Shown: positions 17,923-26,474, numbered from the stretch's first letter. The stretch is 64,000 nucleotides of DNA from an uncultured Burkholderiaceae bacterium (GCA_937871985.1 CALMPB010000369.1:1-64000), one strand, 5' to 3'. The notes: generated by a model from the letters alone, not told the origin. Numbers and translations: made by a program.

Positions 17923-19086
17923 TCACAGAGGCTGCGCCATCCGCTCGTAGAATGCATCGACGCCTTGCTGTCCGGCACTGCGCATGCGCTGATCCCTCAG
18001 CTTGCAGGCTTCGTCGGTTTCCAGGCCTCCCGCCTCGCCCACTTTTCGCGACGCTTCCTGAACGAAATTGCATCGCTCATAGCGGCGTTCGCCGAACGCG
18101 GCCAACGTCTCCGCCACGGGCCCGCCCCGAGCCAGCATCTCGGACAAGACCAGCGCGTCTTCGAGAGCCATGGCGCCGCCCTGTCCCATGAAGGGCGACG
18201 AGGCATGAGCCGCGTCGCCGACAAGCAGCACGCGGCCTTTGTTCCATGGCAATGGACAATGAACTTCTTCCACCGCCGTATACACCACCTGCTCGGGCGC
18301 GACGATTTCGTCGAGCAGCGCGGTCGCCGGCCCATTGAACTCCTCGAACTTCTCGCGCATGGTGATATGCCAACGCGCCGGGTCGTACCAGGGATTGCCC
18401 GGTTCGTTGCTGGTGGCGAATACATAAAGCCTGTCTTGGCTGATGGGCATGATGCCCAGGCGCTTGCCTACGCCCATCATCATGATTTTGGAGTCGATGG
18501 CGTCCGGCTTGCGGTGGATGCTGCGCCAGGCGCCAAAACCGGTGAAGGTGGGCTCGAGCGGACCGAACACCATGGCGCGCAATTGGGAGCGAATGCCGTC
18601 GGCGGCCACCACGGCGTCGAACACTCCCGAGCTGCCGTCCGAAAAAGCGGCCTCGGCGCCATACTCTCCGTCAACCAGAGAGGCGACCGTCGTGCCAAGG
18701 CGCACTTCCACATCGGTTCGATGCAAAGCATCGATCAGCACACGATGCAGCTCGGCGCGCTTGATGCCGACGATGGCCGGCACATGGTCGCCGGCGACAC
18801 GAGGATAAAAATACTCGACGATCAGCCGACCCTGGCGATCAAGATAAGGATTGCGGCCATCGAAACTGGCCCATCCCGTGCTGATGATGCCGCCGAGCAG
18901 GCCAAGCTTGTCCATCACTCCCAGCCCATTGCTGTAGATGAAAATACCGGAGCTGGTCGGCTTCCACTCGGACTGCTTCTCGACCAGCCGGGCCTTGATG
19001 CCCCGCTGGGCAAGGGCGATGGCAAGCGTGATGCCAGCTATGCCTCCCCCCACTATCAATACCCCATTCCGCAAAGTACTGTGCAT
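17923..19086 (-). CDS. FAD-dependent aromatic monooxygenase (salicylate/3-hydroxybenzoate hydroxylase-like)
   Basis: The ATG at 19086 (GGGAG seven bases upstream) gives 387 residues of a group A flavoprotein hydroxylase. It has the N-terminal GXGXXG motif VGGGIAGITLAIALAQRG at 12-29, the DG motif AADGIRSQLR and the GD motif LLVGDAAHASSPFMGQGG. These enzymes use NAD(P)H and oxygen to hydroxylate phenolic acids or hydroxypyridines. The 38 codons upstream of this ATG in the open frame overlap the VOC gene and are probably not translated. Which ring it hydroxylates cannot be told; salicylate, 3-hydroxybenzoate and 6-hydroxynicotinate hydroxylases are the closest functional types. Confidence 0.88.
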   Translation of the reverse strand: MHSTLRNGVLIVGGGIAGITLAIALAQRGIKARLVEKQSEWKPTSSGIFIYSNGLGVMDKLGLLGGIISTGWASFDGRNPYLDRQGRLIVEYFYPRVAGDHVPAIVGIKRAELHRVLIDALHRTDVEVRLGTTVASLVDGEYGAEAAFSDGSSGVFDAVVAADGIRSQLRAMVFGPLEPTFTGFGAWRSIHRKPDAIDSKIMMMGVGKRLGIMPISQDRLYVFATSNEPGNPWYDPARWHITMREKFEEFNGPATALLDEIVAPEQVVYTAVEEVHCPLPWNKGRVLLVGDAAHASSPFMGQGGAMALEDALVLSEMLARGGPVAETLAAFGERRYERCNFVQEASRKVGEAGGLETDEACKLRDQRMRSAGQQGVDAFYERMAQPL

Positions 19087-19108
19087 GGCCGCTCCCGAAA
19101 AGAGTTGG

Positions 19109-20035
19109 TCAGACGGTGCGGCCCAGCCAGCCTGGATCGGGCCGGCCCTGCATGGCCGCCCGGATGACGGGACTGGGCGGACCGGCCGTAAGCCATACAT
19201 CCGAAGCCTCGGGGATATCGCGCGGCCAGACCTTGGGCTGGTGCGTCGCCTCGTCGATTTCCTGAACCTCCGAGGTGTACTCGATCACGAAGCTCGACGG
19301 CGACACGAAATAGGCAAAGGTATTGGAGCCAGGACCATGCCTTCCCGGTCCCCAGGCCGGAGGCTGACGGCCCGAAGTGCGCATACGCCCGATGCCCCGC
19401 ATGAAACTGTCCAGAGACGGCATCAAAAAAGCCACATGATTGATGCTGGTGTACGTATTGCGGTTGAACGCAATGGAATGATGTTCCGAAGTACAGCGCA
19501 GGAACACCATCACATCCGCTGAATAGTCGCTGGCGCGAAAGCCCAGCACCTGTTCGTAGAATGCCTGGCTAGCCTGAATATCCGTTGCATTCATGACTAC
19601 ATGGCTGATTTTGCGGGGTTTGCCTGTCTGCGGCTCGGCATCGGCATGCCGGGCTACGTCGGCGGTGAAGCGCAATCGGCGGCCTTCCGGATCGACCGCG
19701 TAAAAGCCATACCCGCCTCCCGGAGTTTCCACCTCGGCGGGCGCGTCCCCCACCTCGACGCGAGGCTCGGCCTGAAGCCGGGCATAAAGCTGATCGATGC
19801 GTTCGCGCGAGGACATTCCGAAATGCAGGTAATCGATGCCATACGTATCGTCTTCACGCAGCGCATAGATCCACTGCTCGGCATCGGTTCCACGAAAATA
19901 AAGCGCGTCTTCCGTTTCAGCCACACAGGAAAGCCCCCAGCTCGTCTCGTAGAACTGGCGTGTCGCTTTCACTCCCGGGGCCCGCATGCGTATGCCGCGC
20001 AGGAAATCGACTCGTAGAGGTTGATTCACCTTCAT
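19109..20035 (-). CDS. VOC-superfamily type I extradiol dioxygenase-like protein
   Basis: This 308-residue protein has two vicinal-oxygen-chelate modules. The C-terminal one carries the metal triad of extradiol dioxygenases: His145 (ISHVVMN), His200 (INHVAF) and Glu252 (FVIEYTSE). The GRHGPGSNTFAYF segment just before the glutamate matches the family signature. The N-terminal module lacks the first ligand (Arg16 region), as usual for the non-catalytic domain. It should cleave a catechol-type ring next to a hydroxyl. It sits 14 bp after the binding-protein gene and 22 bp before the FAD monooxygenase, so hydroxylation and cleavage are encoded side by side. Confidence 0.88.
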   Translation of the reverse strand: MKVNQPLRVDFLRGIRMRAPGVKATRQFYETSWGLSCVAETEDALYFRGTDAEQWIYALREDDTYGIDYLHFGMSSRERIDQLYARLQAEPRVEVGDAPAEVETPGGGYGFYAVDPEGRRLRFTADVARHADAEPQTGKPRKISHVVMNATDIQASQAFYEQVLGFRASDYSADVMVFLRCTSEHHSIAFNRNTYTSINHVAFLMPSLDSFMRGIGRMRTSGRQPPAWGPGRHGPGSNTFAYFVSPSSFVIEYTSEVQEIDEATHQPKVWPRDIPEASDVWLTAGPPSPVIRAAMQGRPDPGWLGRTV

Positions 20036-20049
20036 TCTCCGTTATTGCG

Positions 20050-21039
20050 TCATTGATTCGAACTGGCTTCGACGAATTCATTGGTGTAGAGATCCTGGAC
20101 GGGAACGGCCTTCTCGATCAACTTGTGCTCCAGGTAGAAGTCTTGCACCTTCTTCAACACTTTGGGATCGAAACGGCCCAGCTGCTTGGGATCGGGCACG
20201 CTGTAGACATCCCGAACCATGCGCCGTATGATCGCCTCGACGACTTTCTCGCGGCCTTTTTGCTCGGGTACGGCCACCACGAAATCTTTCGCGGCGGCCT
20301 CAGGATCCCGCACAATGTCATTCAATGCCCGCATCACGGCGCGCACGAAGCCCTTCACGATCTGCGGCCTGTTCTTGATGACGGCATCCGAGGCAATAAT
20401 GGCCTGAGCCATGGACGGAAAAACATCCTCCACGCTGATGTAGTGCAGCTTCATGCCGTCCTTTTCCAGATACACCCCCCAATCGGGCGTAGCCATGATG
20501 GCGTCGACCGTTCCGGCCGCCATCAGCTTGGTGACCCCGGCCGGGCCGGGAGCCAGGACTTCAACATCGTCACGTTTCAAGCCACTGCCGTACAACGCCC
20601 CCAGCAATGCGTAGTAGCCGGTATCCTGGAATGAATTGACGGCAATCTTCCTGCCGCGCAGGTCGGTGATCTTCTTGATGGGTCCATCTTCGCGCGACGC
20701 GATCTTCATGAGCGGGTGCCCGCCCAAAAGAGCCACCGCTCGCAGGGGGAGACCGTTGGCGCGCACAATCATCGTCGTGTCTCCCATCGCGCCGCCAAGA
20801 TCGGCATTGCCCACCGCCACCTGCTTGGCCACGTCCGCCCCGCCGCGGCCGATCAGAAGCTTGACATCGAGATTCTCGTCCTTGAAGTACCCGCGTACTT
20901 TGGCGATTTGCAAAGGCGCGAAAGTCGGCAGACTAAGCGGCGCGGGATTCAGGTAGGTAACTTGCTCCAAAGCCTGCGCGGACGACATGGCGCCGCACGC
21001 CACGATCATTGCCGCGAACAACTGTTTCCATGCTTTCAT
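20050..21039 (-). CDS. ABC transporter periplasmic binding protein (NitT/TauT, SsuA/THI5-like)
   Basis: A 329-residue protein with a Sec signal peptide (positively charged MKAWKQ, hydrophobic core, cleavage near AQALEQ) and the SsuA/NMT1 fold: NPAPLSLPTFAPLQIAKVRGYFKDENLDV at the start of the mature part. The start has GGAGGAGG upstream. It delivers substrate to the SsuC/SsuB-like permease and ATPase encoded 5 kb downstream in the same operon. Relatives bind sulfonates, pyrimidine precursors, phthalate or other small anions. Confidence 0.9.
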   Translation of the reverse strand: MKAWKQLFAAMIVACGAMSSAQALEQVTYLNPAPLSLPTFAPLQIAKVRGYFKDENLDVKLLIGRGGADVAKQVAVGNADLGGAMGDTTMIVRANGLPLRAVALLGGHPLMKIASREDGPIKKITDLRGRKIAVNSFQDTGYYALLGALYGSGLKRDDVEVLAPGPAGVTKLMAAGTVDAIMATPDWGVYLEKDGMKLHYISVEDVFPSMAQAIIASDAVIKNRPQIVKGFVRAVMRALNDIVRDPEAAAKDFVVAVPEQKGREKVVEAIIRRMVRDVYSVPDPKQLGRFDPKVLKKVQDFYLEHKLIEKAVPVQDLYTNEFVEASSNQ

Positions 21040-21100
21040 GGTTCCTCCTCCAAGAGTGATGTGATCGGATCGAGCGTGTTTCCGCCCTTGCCGTTTGCTG

Positions 21101-21952
21101 CTACGTTATGGATGCCCGCCTTTCTTCGTGGTTAAAAAACGCACCGAGCAGGCTGTTGAGCTCCGCCGGCTTCTCGACATATAAAGCATGTCCCGCTCCA
21201 CCAAGCACATGGACCGCGGCGCTCGGCCGGCCCCTGGCCACCCCAAGGTTTTGCTCGACCGGAGTGATGACATCGGAATCGGCCAGAACGAACTGCACGC
21301 GCATGGCGGAGGGCAAACGCGCAATATCGTCGTGTATCCAGGCTCGGGACAACATGCGTGCAGCCTGCACATAGGCCCGGGGCTTGATCTTGGCCATGGA
21401 CTCGATGACAGCGCGCACCATGGACTCATCGGCATCGGGGCCCACCATGCGCGGGCCGCGCCTTTCCGCCATTTCTCTGGGAGTCATGGTGGTGACCGCC
21501 TCAACCCTTCCCTGCAGCTTGGCCTTGCGCTGCTCTTCGGGAAGATACGCATGTCCGGCCGCAATACTGACCAACGTCAGGCTCAAGATACGGCCGGGAT
21601 GCTCAGCGGCAAACCGCGCGCCCATCAAGGCGCCCAGCGAGTGCCCCACCACATGCGCGGCTTCGAGGCCCAGGGCGTCGAACCATCGAGCCAGAACATC
21701 GGCATAATCGCCCACCACCGGCCAGTCGGCCTCGATCCCGGTCGAGCCCCCATAACCGGGAATATCCCAGGCGAGGATCCGATGCCCCGGAAAGCCGTTC
21801 AACTGATGCCTCCAGGAGCTGGAGGCGGAACCAATGCCGTGAAGCAGCACAATAGGCTCGAGCTCGCCCGGCCGCTCGAGATAGCCGACACGAAATCCAT
21901 CGCCCAGCTCGACCGTCTGCAATGGCGGAAGCACGGATACGGGCCTATCCAT
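21101..21952 (-). CDS. Alpha/beta hydrolase (meta-cleavage product hydrolase-like)
   Basis: A 283-residue alpha/beta hydrolase. The oxyanion motif is LLHGIGSASSSW, the nucleophile elbow VVGHSLGAL (Ser105), and the C-terminal histidine lies in GGAGHALYVEKP; an acid in ADSDVITP completes the triad. This is the MhpC/BphD/PcaD-like branch, so it may hydrolyse a ring-cleavage product or an enol-lactone. The ATG directly follows the stop of the bicupin gene (TGAATG), which implies translational coupling. Confidence 0.87.
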   Translation of the reverse strand: MDRPVSVLPPLQTVELGDGFRVGYLERPGELEPIVLLHGIGSASSSWRHQLNGFPGHRILAWDIPGYGGSTGIEADWPVVGDYADVLARWFDALGLEAAHVVGHSLGALMGARFAAEHPGRILSLTLVSIAAGHAYLPEEQRKAKLQGRVEAVTTMTPREMAERRGPRMVGPDADESMVRAVIESMAKIKPRAYVQAARMLSRAWIHDDIARLPSAMRVQFVLADSDVITPVEQNLGVARGRPSAAVHVLGGAGHALYVEKPAELNSLLGAFFNHEERRASIT

Positions 21953-22897
21953 TCAGGCCGCCTGGAAACGCACATCTTCCGGGTCGCGTTTTCCAGTCAG
22001 CATCATGAACTGGACATTGTCGCAACCGTCGTTACGAAAATAATGCGGCCTACCGGCGGGGTTGAAGATAAGGTCGTGCGCTCCCAGACGCTGCTCGACA
22101 ATGCGCCCGCCGATATCCCAGCCTACCGTGACCACGCCTTCGAGAACCAGGTAGACGTCCTCGACATCGCGGTCGTACAGCTTCACGCCCTGGCCCGGAT
22201 TCATATGGATGAGATCCATGCGGTACGTGCCGGCGGGCGCCCCGCCTTCGCCGATGTAAACCTTCTTGAAGAAGCCCGGGCAGCGATGCACCGGCTGCTG
22301 GCTGTAGCGCACGACATGCCTGGCGAACTTGCGATGGCGCGGATCGTCGCTTTCAAAGTCGAGCGGGAATATCTTGTCGGCTTCGGCGCCGAAACGCGCG
22401 GCGCGCTCCGGGTCGCCGTCGCGCGGATGAATGGCGAACGATGGCGGCAACGGCTTGCCGGTTCCCACCGTGATCGACGCCGTAACCGGCTCCACGCCTT
22501 CATTGCGAAAGCCATGCGGCTGCTCTCTGGCGTTAAGGCACAAGTCCTTGCGCCCGACACGCCCGACCAGCGCTTCGTCTCCCCATACCCAGTAGACCGA
22601 CAGGACGCCGCCAAGCACCAGGAACGACTCTTCCACCTCGTGCGCGTGACTGGACGCATACTTGCCCACGTTCTGGCGGATCATCGACAAGGTAAAGTTC
22701 TCGGGCTTGAGGGTATTGGGATCGTCGGTCTTGGGCGATCCTCCCGCGCCGATATAACGTATCTGGGCGCGTTCAAGCTCCGGATAGCCTTCATTGAAGG
22801 TAAACGCGCCCCAGTCGAATAGCTTTTCATTGCGGCGGCCGATATAGGCGCGCATGTCGGAGTGTGTATCCTGCAAGCTGCTCACCATGCTTTCCAT
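21953..22897 (-). CDS. Bicupin oxygenase-like protein (gentisate dioxygenase-like fold)
   Basis: The 314-residue protein contains two cupin domains. The N-terminal one has a full metal site: His84, His86, Glu90 (SSHAHEVEESF) and His128 (QPHGFRNEG). The C-terminal one keeps only His285 (RPHYFRNDG); the HxH position is replaced by LYDRDVED. An iron site in the N-cupin alone is also seen in gentisate and 1-hydroxy-2-naphthoate dioxygenases, so ring cleavage is possible; an isomerase or decarboxylase cupin is the alternative. GAGGT lies 8 bases before the ATG. It is the first gene of the minus-strand operon facing the LysR gene. Confidence 0.8.
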   Translation of the reverse strand: MESMVSSLQDTHSDMRAYIGRRNEKLFDWGAFTFNEGYPELERAQIRYIGAGGSPKTDDPNTLKPENFTLSMIRQNVGKYASSHAHEVEESFLVLGGVLSVYWVWGDEALVGRVGRKDLCLNAREQPHGFRNEGVEPVTASITVGTGKPLPPSFAIHPRDGDPERAARFGAEADKIFPLDFESDDPRHRKFARHVVRYSQQPVHRCPGFFKKVYIGEGGAPAGTYRMDLIHMNPGQGVKLYDRDVEDVYLVLEGVVTVGWDIGGRIVEQRLGAHDLIFNPAGRPHYFRNDGCDNVQFMMLTGKRDPEDVRFQAA

Positions 22898-23124
22898 TGC
22901 ACATACCTCGTCTGTCTATCCGTGTCGCCGCCAGTGCGCGGATTGGCCGGCTTGTATGTATCGACCGGCCCGCACCCTGATGGCTGTGTTCTTGGTGAAG
23001 ACATTCTCAGCGACCCAAGGGTAGCCGCGCAATGAAAATCGACTTAACTTAAAGTTAAGTTATATATAATGTGCTTTACCTGATCACCTGCCTCCTCCGG
23101 CTATCGAGAACGGTGTTTCCACTT
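22898..23124. promoter_or_regulatory. Divergent control region between the bicupin operon and its LysR gene
   Basis: This 227-bp gap separates the operon start from the divergent LysR ATG. It contains the 19-bp palindrome listed separately and a TATAAT at 23065-23070 pointing toward the LysR gene. Its position suggests that LysR acts on both promoters, as is typical for divergent LysR systems. Confidence 0.65.
23042..23060. promoter_or_regulatory. Perfect 19-bp palindrome, candidate LysR operator
   Basis: ACTTAACTT and AAGTTAAGT form 9-bp perfect arms around a single central A. The element lies just before the TATAAT at 23065, so a bound regulator would cover the LysR promoter and could also activate the divergent operon. 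It contains the T-N11-A spacing expected of LysR sites. Confidence 0.7.
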
Positions 23125-24111
23125 ATGCGCTCCGACCTCATCAACTCCCGCCACCTCGAAGTATTCCTGGTCATGATGACCAGCCAAAAGCTGTCCGAGG
23201 CCGCGCTCAAGCTGTCCGTGTCCGAGCCCGCCGTCAGCAAGACATTGCGCCTGCTCGAACGCGAAGCCGGAGTAAAACTGTTTGCGCGCATTCAGGGCCG
23301 GCTGCGGCCAACCCCCGAAGCCGAACAAATATTTCCACAGATCCAACGAGCCTTGCGCCACCTGGATCTAGCGCGCGAAGCCACCTACGGCCTGCGCCAT
23401 AACGAACGTACGCAATTGAGACTTGCCGTCGGCGGCCCCGCGCTTACCCATCTGGTGCCGCAAGCCCTGAAGCAACTGCGCGCCGGCTTCCCGCACCTGC
23501 AATTTGAAGTACTGGCGGAAAGAACCCATGCCATCTTCGACATGGTGGCCAACCAGGATGTCGATATCGGTATCGCCACGCCGGCGGTGGCCGACACGGA
23601 AGCGCGCATCATGCAGTTGTGCGAAACCCACCTGCTCGCCGAAAGCCTGCTGGTGGCGGTTTTGCCTCCAGGCCACCCCTTGGCCGAACGCAGCGTGATA
23701 CGCGTCCACGACCTGCGCAACGAAACCGTCATTGTGCTGCCCGAAAACTCGCCAACCACACGCCTTATCGATGCTACTTTCCAGCAGGAAAAAGCGGTAA
23801 TCGGAGAACGCTTGATCGCCAGCAACAGCATTACGTCGTGTTGCCTGGTGCGCAGCGGCCTGGGTATCGGCCTGGTAAACCCGCTTACACTGGGCGGAGG
23901 CATGTTCGACGACCTGGTCGTCAAACCCTTCCGCCCGCGCATTTCGCTGCTTACCTGTGCTTACCTGCCACGCTACCAAACCCCTCCGTCGCCAGTGACA
24001 CGGCTGATCGAATACATCAGGCAAACGGTCAAGAGCGAAGGCGGTTCGCCATCCGCTCCAGCGGATCCTGCCGATAGTATTGCCGCAGCAAGCCGTACCA
24101 CTCGGGCATAG
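23125..24111 (+). CDS. LysR-family regulator of the divergent catabolic operon
   Basis: The ATG at 23125 gives 328 residues; the open frame's GTG at 23071 lies right after the -10 box and is unlikely to be translated. The winged helix-turn-helix is at the N-terminus (SQKLSEAALKLSVSEPAVSKTLRLLEREAG), followed by the periplasmic-binding-like effector domain from about residue 90. The last 26 residues (GGSPSAPADPADSIAAASRT...) look unstructured and lie in the region overlapping the convergent metallopeptidase gene. It probably senses the operon's substrate or an intermediate. Confidence 0.88.
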   Translation: MRSDLINSRHLEVFLVMMTSQKLSEAALKLSVSEPAVSKTLRLLEREAGVKLFARIQGRLRPTPEAEQIFPQIQRALRHLDLAREATYGLRHNERTQLRLAVGGPALTHLVPQALKQLRAGFPHLQFEVLAERTHAIFDMVANQDVDIGIATPAVADTEARIMQLCETHLLAESLLVAVLPPGHPLAERSVIRVHDLRNETVIVLPENSPTTRLIDATFQQEKAVIGERLIASNSITSCCLVRSGLGIGLVNPLTLGGGMFDDLVVKPFRPRISLLTCAYLPRYQTPPSPVTRLIEYIRQTVKSEGGSPSAPADPADSIAAASRTTRA

Positions 24112-24880
24112 TCCGCGCCAAGGGCTCGGGATCCACAAAGAAAGCTTCGGAGCTGACCGCAAAGAACTCCGCCGTATCCGTGGCCGCATAGGGATCCAGA
24201 GGAAGCCTGTCGTACCAGGGGGCGGCCGCTTCGGATTCGGGATCGATGTGGCGCGGAATGGCGTCCTCGACGGCATCGAGGGCGGTATTGAAATCGTCAA
24301 AGGCAGCATCGAGCACGCGCATCCAGGTTGCGGGGCGAATATCCGCGTGGTCATGCAGACTCGGCATGCCGTCGGCGGCGCCGCCGTACAAATCCAGCTT
24401 GTGCGCGAACTCGTGGATGACCACGTTCATGGCTGGGCGCCCGCCCGACTCGCTGTCTTCCCACGAAAGAATGACCGGCCCGCCCTCCCAGGCTTCGCCC
24501 GAAGCCTCGAGCAGATATTCGTGCACCACGCCGTCCTCGTGAACCTCGCTGCGCGGAATCAAAAAGCCGCCCGGATACACCACGATTTCCACCCAACCCT
24601 CGTAAAGCGATGGATCGAGCTCCATGATGGGCAAGGCCGCCTGGATGGCGATGGCAAGCCGGATGTCGTCGGTCGCCTCGAACCCTTGCGCGCCGCTGAA
24701 CGTCTTGCTGGCCAGCAGCCAGGCGGCGCGCGCGCGCAAGGCGTCGTCCTGCTGCGCCGAAAGGCCCGCCAGGAAAGGCAGGCCGTCAACCACCCGCCGC
24801 CATGCCTGGGGCGAAATAAGGGAGAGTTCGCGCATGACGCGCCGCCGGCTGGCGCCTTTGCCGGCAAGCCATCTGAACAT
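24029..24880 (-). CDS. mtfA: MtfA-like M90 zinc peptidase
   Basis: From the ATG at 24880 the protein has 283 residues and matches the MtfA (DUF980, M90) family: VYPGGFLIPRSEVHEDGVVHE, the zinc motif VIHEFAHKLD with His156 and His160, and the downstream glutamate motif AEFFAVSSEAFF. In E. coli MtfA binds the Mlc repressor and has aminopeptidase activity. The open frame can start 9 codons earlier at a TTG. Its 3' end overlaps the convergent LysR gene by 83 bp. Confidence 0.88.
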   Translation of the reverse strand: MFRWLAGKGASRRRVMRELSLISPQAWRRVVDGLPFLAGLSAQQDDALRARAAWLLASKTFSGAQGFEATDDIRLAIAIQAALPIMELDPSLYEGWVEIVVYPGGFLIPRSEVHEDGVVHEYLLEASGEAWEGGPVILSWEDSESGGRPAMNVVIHEFAHKLDLYGGAADGMPSLHDHADIRPATWMRVLDAAFDDFNTALDAVEDAIPRHIDPESEAAAPWYDRLPLDPYAATDTAEFFAVSSEAFFVDPEPLARTMPEWYGLLRQYYRQDPLERMANRLRS

Positions 24881-25190
24881 AGCTGCTGATCCAAGGAAAA
24901 CAAACAAAGAGATACCACTTGTGGCGATCCACTATCTCGCCACATGAGCTGCGGACATCATCGCCGCCCACACGACCGGCGCAGAACCACCCGCCGCCAT
25001 GCACCGAACGCCGTGAATGTTAGATGATACCCGTATGGGCCAACGAGTATTTGGCGCTGGTCCGGCAACAGTCGCTTACAACAGCTACGCAAACTTCCAA
25101 AAAATCCCGCGCGGGCTGCGTTGGACAACGTAAGCTGTTCTATAGTGAAACCGATGCGGCGAATCGTGCTTCCGCAATCCGGAGTGGTTC
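24881..25190. other. Intergenic region upstream of the DUF3300 gene
   Basis: About 310 bp with no supported gene, lying between divergent mtfA and the DUF3300 gene. A TATAGT near 25141 could be a -10 box for the plus-strand gene, but the nearest TTGGAC is only 14 bp upstream of it. GGAG before the ATG at 25191 is a good ribosome site. I see no repeat or RNA structure of note. Confidence 0.4.
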
Positions 25191-26474
25191 ATGGCTTACC
25201 TATTTTCACGTCTGGCCTTTATGCTGATCGGCCTGCTTTTCGCCCTGGGCACAGCGCCGTCCCAGGCCGCCGACGCCTACAGCCCCGAAGAGCTCGAGCA
25301 GTTGGTGGCGCCCATCGCCCTCTACCCCGACCCGCTGCTCTCGCAGGTGCTCATGGCCTCTACCTACCCGCTGGAAATCGTCGAAGCGGCCCGCTGGCGG
25401 GCCGGCCAGCCGCAAAACCTGTCGGATCAACAACTGTCGGGCCTGCTGGCGAACAAACCCTGGGATCCCAGCGTAAAGTCCGTGGCGGCATTTCCCGATG
25501 TGCTGGAAATGATGAACGAGAAAATCAGCTGGACGGGCCAGCTGGGCAACGCTTTCCTCGATCAGCAGGAAGACGTCATGGCGGCGGTGCAGCGCCTGCG
25601 CGCCCGCGCCCAGGCGGCTGGCAATCTTCAATCGGGGCCGCAGCAGACCGTCACCGTCTCCGGCAGCCCGTCCATCATCGCCATCGCGCCGGTTCAGCCC
25701 GATACGATCTACGTCCCCATCTACAACCCCATCGTCATCTACGGCCCCTGGCCGTATCCCGGCTACCTGCCCTACTATTGGCATCCGCCGCGCTATGTTG
25801 TCCGAGGACCGGTCATTACCTTCACGGCCGCCTTCATCGTGGGCGGCGTGCTCTGGAGCAGCTACGACTGGCGGCATCGCCGTTTCGACATCAACGTGAA
25901 CCGCTATAACCGCTTCAACCGCACGCACATCACCGGCCCGGTCTGGCATCGAGAATTCGAACAGCGCCGCGCCGCCGCCTATCGTCATGAAGCCATTCGG
26001 GAGCACTACGGCAATCCACGCCACGCCGCCCCTCCGGGCTCCATGCACGACAGACCCGGGCCCGAACATGCGGGGCCGCCACCGGCCGGCAATCGTTCCA
26101 GCTTCGGGCACACGCCGCCCGGCCAGGGCGTAACGCGCACGCCCCCTCCCGCCGAGGCGCCGCGCGCGCAAACTCAGACACGCGCTTCGCAGCCCCCGCC
26201 GACAATGCGGCAACCGCAGCAGGCACCGCAACAGCGACCGCCGCAACAGCAACCGCAGGCACACCCGCAACCTCAGGCTCCGCAGCAGCCCCACCGCGCG
26301 CCGGGCGGAGAAAGACCCGCGAACGTGACCCGCACACACGAATTCCACAACGAAGCCGCCCACGCGAGGCCCCCGGCCGAACGCCAGGCCCAGAGACAGG
26401 AACACAGACAGGAACACCGGCAATCCCACGCGCCGGCCTCCGAGCGCCATGAAAGAAACGGTGGCGACAGATAG
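25191..26474 (+). CDS. DUF3300-domain secreted protein with Pro/Gln/His-rich tail
   Basis: A 427-residue exported protein: Sec signal peptide (1-28, cleavage near SQAADA), then the DUF3300 domain (30-260) with EELEQLVAPIALYPDPLLSQ and VPIYNPIVIYGPWPYPGY. A hydrophobic stretch near 205-225 (FTAAFIVGGVLWSS) is followed by a basic, aromatic region. The last 150 residues are low complexity, rich in proline, glutamine, alanine and histidine. The function of DUF3300 is unknown. It stands alone, convergent with the IclR gene. Confidence 0.85.
   Translation: MAYLFSRLAFMLIGLLFALGTAPSQAADAYSPEELEQLVAPIALYPDPLLSQVLMASTYPLEIVEAARWRAGQPQNLSDQQLSGLLANKPWDPSVKSVAAFPDVLEMMNEKISWTGQLGNAFLDQQEDVMAAVQRLRARAQAAGNLQSGPQQTVTVSGSPSIIAIAPVQPDTIYVPIYNPIVIYGPWPYPGYLPYYWHPPRYVVRGPVITFTAAFIVGGVLWSSYDWRHRRFDINVNRYNRFNRTHITGPVWHREFEQRRAAAYRHEAIREHYGNPRHAAPPGSMHDRPGPEHAGPPPAGNRSSFGHTPPGQGVTRTPPPAEAPRAQTQTRASQPPPTMRQPQQAPQQRPPQQQPQAHPQPQAPQQPHRAPGGERPANVTRTHEFHNEAAHARPPAERQAQRQEHRQEHRQSHAPASERHERNGGDR

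Noticed and set aside
21188..22822. 544-residue plus-strand frame antisense to the hydrolase and bicupin genes
   Set aside because: Histidine/arginine-rich, no domain, and antisense to two well-supported genes.
26140..26330. Tandem CAG/CCG-like repeats considered as a CRISPR or DNA repeat array
   Set aside because: They are codon-level repeats encoding a Pro/Gln-rich tail, without regular spacers or repeat length.
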